Source: Candidatus Methylopumilus sp.
GTDB lineage: Bacteria; Pseudomonadota; Gammaproteobacteria; Burkholderiales; Methylophilaceae
Assembly (NCBI GenBank): GCA_009693175.1
Contig: SHXT01000004.1
Location: 1 to 64,000 of the forward strand
DNA length: 64,000 nt
Direction of reading: 5' to 3'
Made by a program: the position numbers and the translations under genes. Below, piece after piece: positions 20,713 to 28,947 of this stretch. Numbering within the stretch: position 1 is the stretch's first letter; each line of letters opens with the position of its first letter. The notes under the pieces are model-generated. The model was not told the DNA's origin and ran no database searches. It saw nothing but the letters and a program-made list of their open reading frames with translations.

Positions 20713-22503
20713 TTAGCTAGAAAAGTAGAGTGAGGTTTGATAGAAAAAAAAACTAAATGTCCATGCTAGGAAAATAGCCCAGCATACTGAATAGATTACA
20801 AAAGAAAGATTTTTGGATTCGTTTTTAAGTGTAGCTATCGTTGAAAGACAGGGTGTGTAAATGAGGGTAAAAATCATAAAGCTGATAGCTTGAATTTGAC
20901 TTACATTAGTATAGAGATGGTGAGCTAAACTAGCGCCTTCAACACCATAAATAACCGCCAATGCTCCAATTACAATTTCTTTAGCAATAAATCCAAAAAT
21001 TAATGCAACGACCAATTGTTCATTAATGCCAATAGGATCGAAAATAGGAGACAACCATTTTCCTAATTGTCCTGAATAGCTTAATTCACTTGCTATAGGA
21101 ACATCTATTGGGAAATGCGTTAATGCCCATACAAGCAAAACACCAATAATGATAAATTTTGTTGCTCTTGTTAAAAAATGTCTAATTTCAAGGACACTTC
21201 TCTTCACGATATGATTCAGCGTTGGAAATCGATATGGGGGTAATTCAATAATAATAGGCTCTGCGTTTTTAAATTTATGCTTAAAAATAAGGGCTGAAAT
21301 AAAAATGGTGAAGAAGCTTAATAAATAAAGACAGAATAGAACAAGCGCGCCATATTTTGCGCTAAATAAAGCAGTAATAATAAATAAAAATACTTGCAAT
21401 CTTGCCGAGCATAAAGAAAATGGAATCACAAACATAGTTAACAAACGAAGCTCTTGTGTGCGCATAATTTTGGTACCCATAAGTGCCGGTACATTACAAC
21501 CAAACCCCATAAGCATCATGACAAAACCTCTGCCATCTAAACCTATTTTTTCCATCAGCGAATCCATTAAAAATGCAGCTCTAGAGAAATAGCCACTATC
21601 TTCCACAATGCTCATGATTAAGAAAAATAGAATAATAATTGGAACAAAAGCTGCTACGGTAGTGACTCCAAGATATACACCATCGAGAAGTAAGCTATGA
21701 AAAATGCTATGGCCAGATGTAAAAAGTGGATCAAGATAACCCACTCTAAAGAAATTAAAAAATTGAGTCATTAAATCTTGAATGGGTTTACCTAGGCTAA
21801 AAATGAGTTGAAAAATTGAGAATACAATTAAAAAGAAAATAGGTAGCCCCCAATAATGGTCTAAAAATAGCGCATCTAATTTCTTAGTATTTTTATCATT
21901 AAGTTTAAGAGAATATTTAACAGTAGATTTTACAAGAGAAGCGATAGTTGTTTCATTGGATAACTGATCTGACATATTAAGCGGTTTAATTTTCTTAATT
22001 CCAGCGGTATGCTTTTTATTCATTTCATGCGTACATGCTTGCATAAGCGTTTGAATGCCTTGACCATATTTAGCAATTGTTTTAATGACAGGTAGCCCAA
22101 GTTTTCTTTCTAGTAATACATGATTAATCGTGACACCTATTTTTTTTGCTTCATCATCCATGTTGAGTGCAAGAACGCATGGAATATTAAGTTGTTGAAG
22201 TTGTAACAATAAGGATAGTTGCCTCTCGATTTGAGCGCTGCATAAGACGACGATTGCCAAATCAATTTTATGTAAGCTAATAAAGTTTTGTACAATTTTT
22301 TCATCTTCAGATAAGCCTTGAAGATCATAAATACCAGGGAGATCAACAAGTTCAGCGATGTGATTACCTAACAGCGTTTTAACGGCATGAAGGTCTACAG
22401 TGATACCCGGCCAATTTCCGACACGCGCTGATGAACCACTGAGTCGATTAAAAAGTGTCGACTTTCCAGTATTTGGCATACCAAGAAGAGCAATACGTTT
22501 CAT
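20713..22503 (-). CDS. feoB: Ferrous iron transporter FeoB
   Basis: Inner-membrane Fe(II) importer with an N-terminal G protein domain. G1 is GMPNTGKST (8-16), G3 is DLPGIYDL, G4 is LNMDDEAKK and G5 lies near TIAKYGQG. The two Gate regions include LMGFGCNVPALMGTK and IPFSLCSARLQV with conserved cysteines. At 596 residues it is much shorter than the 773-residue enterobacterial protein, with a reduced linker and C-terminal part. It follows feoA by two bases, so both are governed by the Fur box upstream of feoA. No feoC is seen. Confidence 0.95.
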   Translation of the reverse strand: MKRIALLGMPNTGKSTLFNRLSGSSARVGNWPGITVDLHAVKTLLGNHIAELVDLPGIYDLQGLSEDEKIVQNFISLHKIDLAIVVLCSAQIERQLSLLLQLQQLNIPCVLALNMDDEAKKIGVTINHVLLERKLGLPVIKTIAKYGQGIQTLMQACTHEMNKKHTAGIKKIKPLNMSDQLSNETTIASLVKSTVKYSLKLNDKNTKKLDALFLDHYWGLPIFFLIVFSIFQLIFSLGKPIQDLMTQFFNFFRVGYLDPLFTSGHSIFHSLLLDGVYLGVTTVAAFVPIIILFFLIMSIVEDSGYFSRAAFLMDSLMEKIGLDGRGFVMMLMGFGCNVPALMGTKIMRTQELRLLTMFVIPFSLCSARLQVFLFIITALFSAKYGALVLFCLYLLSFFTIFISALIFKHKFKNAEPIIIELPPYRFPTLNHIVKRSVLEIRHFLTRATKFIIIGVLLVWALTHFPIDVPIASELSYSGQLGKWLSPIFDPIGINEQLVVALIFGFIAKEIVIGALAVIYGVEGASLAHHLYTNVSQIQAISFMIFTLIYTPCLSTIATLKNESKNLSFVIYSVCWAIFLAWTFSFFFYQTSLYFSS

Positions 22504-22505
22504 AG

Positions 22506-22733
22506 TTAATTGCGTTTTATTTTAATGTATGAGGCTTCGCGCTCGCGAATCATAAGTTCAGTTGTATCAATTCTTATATGAAAAGGGCCTTTAAATCGAG
22601 CTTTTCTAAGCACGATTATTCTTTTGCCTTCTTTTAAGCCCATAGCGTTAAGTCTTTGGGCGAGAAGACGCTCCATATCAAGCTTTTGAATGATGCCTGT
22701 TTGACCTTCTATGAGCTGAGATAAAGTAAACAT
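22506..22733 (-). CDS. feoA: Ferrous iron transport protein FeoA
   Basis: A 75-residue SH3-like cytoplasmic protein that assists FeoB. The order of features (LSQLIEGQTG, then RLNAMGLKEGKRIIVLRKA and the C-terminal ELMIREREASYIKI) matches the FeoA family. It is the first gene of the feoAB unit, and a Fur box with an overlapping -10 element lies 13-34 bases upstream. Confidence 0.93.
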   Translation of the reverse strand: MFTLSQLIEGQTGIIQKLDMERLLAQRLNAMGLKEGKRIIVLRKARFKGPFHIRIDTTELMIREREASYIKIKRN

Positions 22734-22745
22734 ATAAATCTAAAT

Positions 22746-22767
22746 GATAATGATTCTTATTATTATA
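22746..22767 (-). promoter_or_regulatory. Fur box overlapping the feoA -10 element
   Basis: GATAATGATTCTTATTATT (22746-22764) matches 15 of 19 positions of the Fur consensus GATAATGATAATCATTATC. On the minus strand a perfect TATAAT (22767-22762) overlaps the box and is preceded by TG two bases before it. This layout fits iron-dependent repression of feoAB by Fur. The -35 region would fall within the upstream terminator hairpin. Confidence 0.8.
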
Positions 22768-22770
22768 TAC

Positions 22771-22795
22771 AAAAAAGCCTGCTAAAAGCAGGCTT
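22771..22795 (-). terminator. Rho-independent terminator of the yciB-yciI-bolA-parvulin unit
   Basis: The arms AAGCCTGC (22775-22782) and GCAGGCTT (22788-22795) pair perfectly around a five-base loop. On the minus strand the hairpin is followed by six U residues. It lies 22 bases beyond the parvulin stop codon and immediately upstream of the feoA promoter, insulating the two units. Confidence 0.85.
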
Positions 22796-22817
22796 AGATG
22801 ATGTTGATCTTAAGTAA

Positions 22818-23612
22818 TTATTTGCGATTGTCTACAATTTTGGCTTTTGCTTTAAGGTCTAGAACAAGCTTATCAAGTTGTTTCTGTTGTAGTGTTTTAG
22901 CTAAACCATCTTTAACTTTATTCAATTCAGGCGCTTGAAGTGCTCTTGTATCTTCAAGTTTAATAACATGCCAACCAAATTGAGTTTGTATAGGTGTTGG
23001 TGTAATGGCGCCTTTTTTAAGTGATATAAGAGCATCTGCAAATGGTTTAGGCATTGTATTTGCTGGGAACCAACCTAAGTCGCCACCTTTATCTTTTGAG
23101 CCAGGATCTTTTGATTTATCTTTGGCAATTTTTGTAAAATTACCACCTTTATTAAGCTCAGCAATAATATCTTTAGCCTCTTGCTCACTCGCTCCAAGAA
23201 TATGCTTTGCATTAAATTCTTGAGTACCCAGATCTTTCTTATATTGCTCATATGCATTTTTAATATCAGACTCAGAAATTGGATTTTTCTGCACATAGGT
23301 TTGAAGATAAGTGTTGTAAAGCATTTCTTTACGCGCCAATTCTTCTTTCATAAGATAAATTGAATCTTTAGAAAGGCCTGTTTTTTCTGCTTCTTGGTTG
23401 ATAAGTTCCATTGCAATCAAGCGATTTACGATCATATGATTAAGATTGTCATCCATTTTTTGCCCGCGATTTTCAAGGTCTTTGACTACAAAATCATATA
23501 AGTTCTTTTTGATAGGTTTGCCATTGACAGTAATATTAAAATCGGCAGCTTGCGCTAAGTTTGAAAGCTGTATGAGCAAAATAATGATGAAGGTTTTAAT
23601 AAAAGAAAACAT
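22818..23612 (-). CDS. Periplasmic peptidyl-prolyl isomerase, parvulin (PpiC/SurA) type
   Basis: A foldase or chaperone for exported proteins. The 264 residues have a signal peptide (about 1-22, ending AQA), an N-terminal SurA-like helical region (25-125), and a parvulin domain (about 130-225) with AKHILGASEQEAKDI, GGDLGWFP and FGWHVIKLED. A lysine-rich C-terminal helix follows. It is the last gene of yciB-yciI-bolA-parvulin, ending at a strong terminator. Confidence 0.93.
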   Translation of the reverse strand: MFSFIKTFIIILLIQLSNLAQAADFNITVNGKPIKKNLYDFVVKDLENRGQKMDDNLNHMIVNRLIAMELINQEAEKTGLSKDSIYLMKEELARKEMLYNTYLQTYVQKNPISESDIKNAYEQYKKDLGTQEFNAKHILGASEQEAKDIIAELNKGGNFTKIAKDKSKDPGSKDKGGDLGWFPANTMPKPFADALISLKKGAITPTPIQTQFGWHVIKLEDTRALQAPELNKVKDGLAKTLQQKQLDKLVLDLKAKAKIVDNRK

Positions 23613-23648
23613 AGATCTCCTTGTTCGTTAATATTGAAGAGGTGATTC

Positions 23649-23900
23649 CTAGGGAAAATCAGCTTTAATGCTTAATGCATGAATTTTTTGAGGAATTAAA
23701 TCTTTAAGTGCATCGTATACAATCCGATGCCTCATTATCGTTGATTTTCCGTAGAATTGCGAACTCGCTATTTTCAAATCAAAGTGATAGCCACCATTAT
23801 TTCCAGCATGATTTTTATGAAGATGGCTTAAGTCCGTAATTTCTAAAACAGTAGGTTCTAAAAATGCGAGCCTTTCTTTTATAAGATCTTGAAGCATCAT
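23649..23900 (-). CDS. bolA: BolA family protein
   Basis: An 83-residue member of the BolA/IbaG family, which works with monothiol glutaredoxins in iron-sulfur and iron homeostasis. The block HKNHAGNNGGYHFDLKI (about 27-43) carries the conserved histidine region, followed by HRIVYDALKDLI. Two consecutive ATG codons open the frame, so the start could be three bases further in. It begins immediately after the yciI stop codon. Confidence 0.92.
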   Translation of the reverse strand: MMLQDLIKERLAFLEPTVLEITDLSHLHKNHAGNNGGYHFDLKIASSQFYGKSTIMRHRIVYDALKDLIPQKIHALSIKADFP

Positions 23901-24200
23901 TTAAGGAAGCGTTTTTCTAAATGGTTTAACATCAACAGATGCATATACGCCAGAGGTAAAGAAAGGGTCGGCATGTGCCCATAAGATTGCTTCTTTAAGT
24001 GATACAAATTCAGCAACAATTAAACTTCCTGTATAACCTTCTTGCCCAGGATCCATACTATCAATCGCTGGGAAGGGTCCTGCAAGTAAAAGTTTACCTT
24101 GATTTTGCAAGAGCTGGATTCGTGCCAAGTGTTGCGGCCTATATGACATTCTTTTTGAGAGACTGTCTTTGCTATCTAAAGCGATAATGGCGTAAAACAT
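23901..24200 (-). CDS. yciI: YciI-like protein
   Basis: A 99-residue YCII-domain protein starting MFYAIIALDSKDSLSKR, with the conserved His-Asp features in HLARIQLLQNQGKLLLAGP and AHADPFFTSGVY. The family has a ferredoxin-like fold with a putative His/Asp active site, and its role is not settled. The frame could be opened 12 codons earlier inside yciB, but the ATG at 24200 lies one base after the yciB stop and gives the conserved N-terminus, so this start is preferred. Confidence 0.9.
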   Translation of the reverse strand: MFYAIIALDSKDSLSKRMSYRPQHLARIQLLQNQGKLLLAGPFPAIDSMDPGQEGYTGSLIVAEFVSLKEAILWAHADPFFTSGVYASVDVKPFRKTLP

Positions 24201-24201
24201 A

Positions 24202-24729
24202 TTATTTGTGAATTGCTTTCGAAGCGACAATTCCAATGATAATTGCGTAAACCATAATTAATCCTGTGATACCAAATAATTTAAAATTTACCCAGGCATT
24301 TTCTGAGAAATGATAAGCCACATAGAGATTAAGCACGCCAAGGAGCGTAAAAAATAAAGCCGACATAATGTTTAGTTGATTCCAAGTTTTATCATTTAAT
24401 TTAATTTGTTGACCCATAAGATTTTTTACTAAATTATTTTTTTTGAAATATTGAAAAAATAAAAGTGAACTTGCTAATAGCCAATACAAAATACTTGGTT
24501 TCCATTTAATAAAATTTGTATTATGAAGCCATAAGGTCGTACCTCCTAAAATACTAATCAGGACAGCATTAAATATGAGTAACTTATCTATACGCTTATG
24601 TTTAAGTTTGCTATAAATGACTTGAAAAAATGTGGCGCCAATCACAACTAAAGTTGCTGTATAAATATTAGAAAATTTATAAGCAATAAAGAAAAGAATC
24701 ACCGGAAAAAGATCGAATAGAAATTTCAT
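24202..24729 (-). CDS. yciB: Intracellular septation protein A family inner-membrane protein
   Basis: A 175-residue polytopic membrane protein starting MKFLFDLFPVILFFIAYKF, the hallmark of the YciB/IspA/IspZ family. Five to six hydrophobic segments cover most of the sequence, and the family motif TLLGVLNLYVAY plus ENAWVNFKLFG is present. YciB has been linked to cell envelope and septum synthesis. It heads the yciB-yciI-bolA-parvulin run. A GGGTGA ribosome binding site precedes the ATG, and GATAAT at about 24757 is a plausible -10 box. Confidence 0.92.
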   Translation of the reverse strand: MKFLFDLFPVILFFIAYKFSNIYTATLVVIGATFFQVIYSKLKHKRIDKLLIFNAVLISILGGTTLWLHNTNFIKWKPSILYWLLASSLLFFQYFKKNNLVKNLMGQQIKLNDKTWNQLNIMSALFFTLLGVLNLYVAYHFSENAWVNFKLFGITGLIMVYAIIIGIVASKAIHK

Positions 24730-24782
24730 TTCAAGTCACCCAGGGCGTTGTTAATTATCTTTGCTAGAGACTATCTGATACC

Positions 24783-25658
24783 ATGATGATACTTAATTCT
24801 GTATCTATATTCATGATTGATCTCCACTCACATTCTACTATATCTGATGGTTTATTAACCCCTAGAGCGCTTCTTCAGTATGCAAAATCTAAAGGTATTA
24901 AAGTATTATCTTTGACTGATCATGATGATGTTGAAGGTCTTAAAGAGGCTAGTGAAGAAGCTATGCTTTCTGGCATCCATTTGATTCATGGCGTTGAGAT
25001 TTCGGTGACATGGAAAAGGAGCACTATTCATATAGTAGGGCTCAATATTAACTCTGAAAACGAAGCTTTATTGCAAGGACTTTCTTCAATTAGAGAGGGA
25101 CGTTTTGAGAGAGCAAAGATAATGGCGCATGCACTCGATCAAATAGGTATTAAAGGGAGCTTAGAAGGTGCATTAAAATACGCAAAATCTGGTATTTTAG
25201 GCCGCACCCATTTTGCAAGATTTTTAGTTGCCGAAGGCTATGCAAAGGATGTAAGAACCGTATTTAAAAATTTCCTTGTCAAAGGGAAGCCTGGTTTTGT
25301 TGAGCATACATGGACAACTTTAGAAAATGCACTTTCTTGGATTCATGAGAGTGGTGGCATTGCAACCATTGCTCATCCTGCTCGCTATGATTTGGGCAAA
25401 AATAATCTTTTGATGTTTCTGAATGAATTTAAAGAAATAGGGGGCAAAGGTATTGAAGTCATTACAGGTAGTCACACGAAAGAGCAATCTCAAAAATTTG
25501 CAAGTGTTGCTAATGAGCTTGAATTTTTTGCGTCAACAGGTTCCGATTACCATGGGCCAGGTATCTCATATAGAGAAATGGGCTCTCTACCCAATCTCCC
25601 TCAAGAGTGTGTTCCGATATGGAAAAATTGGAATGAAGTCAATGCCTTACTAAATTAA
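24783..25658 (+). CDS. PHP-domain phosphatase (RNase AM/TrpH-like)
   Basis: A 291-residue PHP metal-dependent phosphoesterase. The motif DLHSHSTISDG (13-23), SLTDHDDVEG (about 42-51), HGVEISV, AHPARYDL and GSDYHGPG supply the His/Asp ligands of a trinuclear metal site. Similarity is to the TrpH/YciV family (3',5'-nucleotide phosphatase and 5'-3' RNA trimming). The family usually begins M-x-DLHSHS, so the ATG at 24813 (residue 11) may be the true start; neither candidate has a clear ribosome binding site. Confidence 0.88.
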   Translation: MMILNSVSIFMIDLHSHSTISDGLLTPRALLQYAKSKGIKVLSLTDHDDVEGLKEASEEAMLSGIHLIHGVEISVTWKRSTIHIVGLNINSENEALLQGLSSIREGRFERAKIMAHALDQIGIKGSLEGALKYAKSGILGRTHFARFLVAEGYAKDVRTVFKNFLVKGKPGFVEHTWTTLENALSWIHESGGIATIAHPARYDLGKNNLLMFLNEFKEIGGKGIEVITGSHTKEQSQKFASVANELEFFASTGSDYHGPGISYREMGSLPNLPQECVPIWKNWNEVNALLN

Positions 25659-25696
25659 ATTTTTTCTTAAAACTGCATGAAAAGAAGAATATTCAA

Positions 25697-25713
25697 ATAG
25701 AATGACATTCTAT
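25697..25713. promoter_or_regulatory. Perfect 17-base palindrome before the M50 protease gene
   Basis: ATAGAATGACATTCTAT reads as eight-base arms around a central A, ending three bases before the ATG at 25716. The one-base centre cannot make a normal RNA hairpin, so it looks more like a DNA operator for a dimeric regulator. The regulator is unknown. Chance occurrence in AT-rich DNA cannot be excluded. Confidence 0.4.
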
Positions 25714-25715
25714 AT

Positions 25716-26351
25716 ATGGAATTAACGACATTACAGTATCTAACGGTTATAGCCCTCCCGGTTGTTTTCGCAATTACAGTTCATGAAGCAGCTCACGGCT
25801 ACGCGGCAAAATATTTTGGTGATTTAACTGCTTACCATCAAAATAGAATCAGTCTTAATCCAATGAGACATATTGACCTTATAGGCACAATAATTCTTCC
25901 AGCCTTACTTTTTTTATCACCAGCCCATATGTTATTTGGCTGGGCAAAGCCTGTACCTGTAAATTTTATGAATTTACGCCATCCAAAAAAAGATATGCTT
26001 TGGGTTGCTGCTGCAGGACCATTTTCAAATTTAATTATGGCTATATTCTGGGTACTTTTGTTAGGTCAGGCTCCTAGACTTCCAGAAGTAATGAGCCTAT
26101 TTTCACAGCAGATGTGTAAAGCTGGAGTTGAAATTAACTTAGCACTTATGATTCTTAATTTAATACCCCTTCCACCTTTAGATGGAGGAAGGATTGCTGT
26201 AAGTTTATTGCCTAAGCGCATAGCTTATAAATACGCGCAAGTAGAGAGATATGGTTTTATTATATTGATCATATTATTATTTAGCGGTATTTTAGATTTA
26301 TATCCTTTAATTGTATCAAGTGCGAATTTTATTTTTAAAATATTTGCATAG
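25716..26351 (+). CDS. Site-2 protease family (M50) membrane metalloprotease
   Basis: A 211-residue integral membrane protein of the short M50 family. The zinc motif HEAAH lies at residues 23-27 within the first transmembrane helix, and the third-ligand region NLIPLPPLDGGRI lies at about 145-157. Five to six transmembrane segments are visible and no PDZ domain. This short form commonly precedes trpS and scpAB in proteobacteria, as here (22 bases to trpS). Its substrate is unknown. Confidence 0.9.
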   Translation: MELTTLQYLTVIALPVVFAITVHEAAHGYAAKYFGDLTAYHQNRISLNPMRHIDLIGTIILPALLFLSPAHMLFGWAKPVPVNFMNLRHPKKDMLWVAAAGPFSNLIMAIFWVLLLGQAPRLPEVMSLFSQQMCKAGVEINLALMILNLIPLPPLDGGRIAVSLLPKRIAYKYAQVERYGFIILIILLFSGILDLYPLIVSSANFIFKIFA

Positions 26352-26373
26352 AAATTTATAAATCAAAATAATT

Positions 26374-27573
26374 ATGGCTATTGAACGCATTATATCTGGT
26401 ATGAGACCTACGGGAAGTCTCCATTTGGGCCACTACAGTGGGGTATTAAAAAATTGGATCGACCTTCAGCATGAGTTTGAATGTTTATTCTTTGTAGCGG
26501 ATTGGCATGCATTAACAACGCATTATGATTCACCTGAGATTATTGAAGAGAATGTCTGGGAAATGGTAATTGATTGGCTTGCAGCTGGGGTAGATCCGGC
26601 GACAGCAACAATCTTTATCCAATCTAAAGTGCCTGAACATGCAGAGCTTTATACCTTGCTTTCGATGATTACTCCTTTAGGGTGGTTAGAAAGAGTACCT
26701 TCTTATAAGGATCAACAAGAAAAGCTGTCTTCTAAAGATTTGTCTACATATGGATTTTTAGGTTACCCACTTCTGCAAAGTGCAGATATTTTAATTTACA
26801 AGGCAACGCAAGTTCCTGTAGGCGAAGATCAAATTCCTCATATTGAATTTACACGAGAAATTGCGAGACGTTTTAATCATCTTTATGGCAAAGAAATTGG
26901 TTTTGTTGAAAAAGCAGAAGAAGCCATTAAAAAATTAGGTTCAAAAAAAGGTAATCTTTACATTGAAATGAAAACAGCTTATCAGGAAAATGGCGACGAA
27001 GAAGCGTTAGAGTCTGCACGCGTACTCATCGAAGAGCATCAAGGCCTGAGTTTGGGGGACAAAGAAAGATTGTTAGGATTCTTAGAAGGTGGTGGCAAGA
27101 TGATTTTGGTTGAGCCTGAATATAAATTAGCTCCCGCATCCAAAATGATTGGTTTAGATGGTCAAAAAATGTCTAAGTCTTACAATAATACAATTGCACT
27201 AAGAGAATCTTCTGAATCAGTTGAGAAAAAAATTAAAACAATGCCAACGGATCCTGCGCGAGTGAGAAGAAATGATCCTGGCAATCCAGATCACTGTCCT
27301 GTGTGGCAATTACACCAAGTTTATTCGAGTCAAGAAATCAAAGATTGGGCAAAAACTGGGTGTAAAGAAGCTAAAATAGGATGTATTGAATGTAAGCAGC
27401 CCGTGATTGATGCAATCAATAAAGAATTAAAACCAATGCAAGAAAAGGCATCTCATTATATTGAGGATCCTGATTTGGTAAAAAATATTGTTGCTGAAGG
27501 TTGTGAAAAAGCTAGAAAATTAGCAAGAGAAACTATGCGAGAAGTTAGGGAAGCTATGAGGTTAAATTATTAA
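26374..27573 (+). CDS. trpS: Tryptophanyl-tRNA synthetase with a predicted iron-sulfur motif
   Basis: Class I aminoacyl-tRNA synthetase of 399 residues. The HIGH-type motif is HLGH (17-20) and the KMSKS motif is at 265-269. Downstream, Cys308, Cys330, Cys337 and Cys340 form C-x21-C-x6-C-x2-C, close to the C-x22-C-x6-C-x2-C pattern known to hold a [4Fe-4S] cluster near the anticodon-binding region of Thermotoga TrpRS. An insert at about 185-250 makes the protein longer than the E. coli enzyme. Its last base is shared with the scpA start (TAATG). Confidence 0.95.
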   Translation: MAIERIISGMRPTGSLHLGHYSGVLKNWIDLQHEFECLFFVADWHALTTHYDSPEIIEENVWEMVIDWLAAGVDPATATIFIQSKVPEHAELYTLLSMITPLGWLERVPSYKDQQEKLSSKDLSTYGFLGYPLLQSADILIYKATQVPVGEDQIPHIEFTREIARRFNHLYGKEIGFVEKAEEAIKKLGSKKGNLYIEMKTAYQENGDEEALESARVLIEEHQGLSLGDKERLLGFLEGGGKMILVEPEYKLAPASKMIGLDGQKMSKSYNNTIALRESSESVEKKIKTMPTDPARVRRNDPGNPDHCPVWQLHQVYSSQEIKDWAKTGCKEAKIGCIECKQPVIDAINKELKPMQEKASHYIEDPDLVKNIVAEGCEKARKLARETMREVREAMRLNY

Positions 27574-28364
27574 TGAATATCGAAGTTCAATCAATCTCGA
27601 TCGGTAAAATTCATGGAGAAAAGATTGAGACCTTACCTCAGGATCTCTATATTCCACCTGATGCGCTAGAAATTTATTTAGAAGCATTTGAAGGTCCACT
27701 CGATCTTCTTTTATATCTTATAAAAAAACATAATTTAGATATCTTAGATATTCCAATGGCTGATTTAACAATTCAGTATATGGATTATGTAGAAAAGATG
27801 AAAAAAATTAAACTTGAATTGGCTGCAGATTATTTATTGATGTCTGCAGTGCTGATCGAGATTAAATCCAGAATGTTACTTCCTAAAAAATCAATTGAAG
27901 TTGATGCAGAGAAAGATCCTCGTGCCGAGCTTGTTAGAAAATTAATGGAGTATGAGTTAATTAAAATAGCTTCTGAAAAACTCACACAGATGCCGCAAGT
28001 GGGAGTTGATTTATATGTAGCTAATGCATATTTTGAAAAAATTACAGAAATTACATATCCAGATGTTTCTATTGATGAAATATTTGTTGCATGGAAAAAT
28101 ATTTTAAATCGCGCAAAAAATTTTGAGGCTCATAAAGTTTATAGAAATGAATTGTCTGTGCGTGAATATATGTCATTAATTCTTAGAAAGCTTCAAGAAG
28201 AAGAATTCGTAGAATTTTCATCTCTCTTTAATATAGCCGAAGATAGATTACAAAAGTTAGTTGTTTGTTTCTTAGCTATATTAGAATTAGCAAGAGAACG
28301 ACTTATTAAAATTACACAACAAGAAAGTCTCTCACCCATTTATTTAAAATTACAAATTAATTAA
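27573..28364 (+). CDS. scpA: Segregation and condensation protein A
   Basis: Kleisin subunit of the SMC-ScpAB chromosome condensation complex. The 263 residues contain the conserved N-terminal block LEAFEGPLDLLLYLIKKHNLDI (about 32-53) and the segment YLLMSAVLIEIKSRMLLP typical of ScpA, then a C-terminal winged-helix region. It overlaps trpS by one base and precedes scpB by three bases. Confidence 0.94.
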   Translation: MNIEVQSISIGKIHGEKIETLPQDLYIPPDALEIYLEAFEGPLDLLLYLIKKHNLDILDIPMADLTIQYMDYVEKMKKIKLELAADYLLMSAVLIEIKSRMLLPKKSIEVDAEKDPRAELVRKLMEYELIKIASEKLTQMPQVGVDLYVANAYFEKITEITYPDVSIDEIFVAWKNILNRAKNFEAHKVYRNELSVREYMSLILRKLQEEEFVEFSSLFNIAEDRLQKLVVCFLAILELARERLIKITQQESLSPIYLKLQIN

Positions 28365-28367
28365 GCC

Positions 28368-28919
28368 ATGATAGATTTAAACAATATATCAAAAATTAAA
28401 CAAATACTTGAGGTTGCTTTACTCACAAGGGCTAATCCATTATCTTTGGATGATTTACAAAAATTATTTCCTGAGAAAATTGAAAGATCTACATTGAGAA
28501 TGTTATTAGATGAACTAAAAACAGAATGGCAAGATCGCACTATGGAATTAGTACTTGTAGCCTCAGGCTATCGCTTTAAAGCTAAGGAAGAATTTGCAAG
28601 TTATTTAATGAGATTAAGCCCAGAAAAAGTATCTAAATATAGCCGCGCCGTGATGGAAGTTTTGGCCATTGTTGTATATAGACAGCCTGTGACTCGAGGC
28701 GATATTGAAGAAATTAGAGGTGTTGCTCTCAATCCTAATGCTATTAGACAGCTACAAGAAAGAGATTGGATTGATGTCATAGGCCAAAAAGACGTGCCTG
28801 GCAGACCTTCTTTATATGGTACTACTAAACACTTTTTAAATGATTTCAATTTGAGATCATTATCCGAGCTTCCCGATATTGAAAGTTTTTTGCAAAACGA
28901 AATATCTTTGAATGTTTAA
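28368..28919 (+). CDS. scpB: Segregation and condensation protein B
   Basis: Winged-helix dimer that binds the middle of ScpA. The 183 residues carry the family blocks LEVALLTRANPLSLDDL, EVLAIVVYRQPVTRGDIEEIRG and VPGRPSLYGTTKHFL. Length is in the usual range. A six-base-pair hairpin (28922-28939) lies between its stop codon and rluB. Confidence 0.94.
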   Translation: MIDLNNISKIKQILEVALLTRANPLSLDDLQKLFPEKIERSTLRMLLDELKTEWQDRTMELVLVASGYRFKAKEEFASYLMRLSPEKVSKYSRAVMEVLAIVVYRQPVTRGDIEEIRGVALNPNAIRQLQERDWIDVIGQKDVPGRPSLYGTTKHFLNDFNLRSLSELPDIESFLQNEISLNV

Positions 28920-28947
28920 ACTAAGTCTTTTATGACTTAATTACTTT

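Noticed and set aside
23005-23363. Several antisense frames over the parvulin gene
   Set aside because: They are compositional shadows of the parvulin coding sequence without family similarity.
24201-24236. Longer N-terminus for the YciI-like protein
   Set aside because: The additional 12 codons lie inside yciB and are not family-like; the ATG at 24200 gives the usual start.
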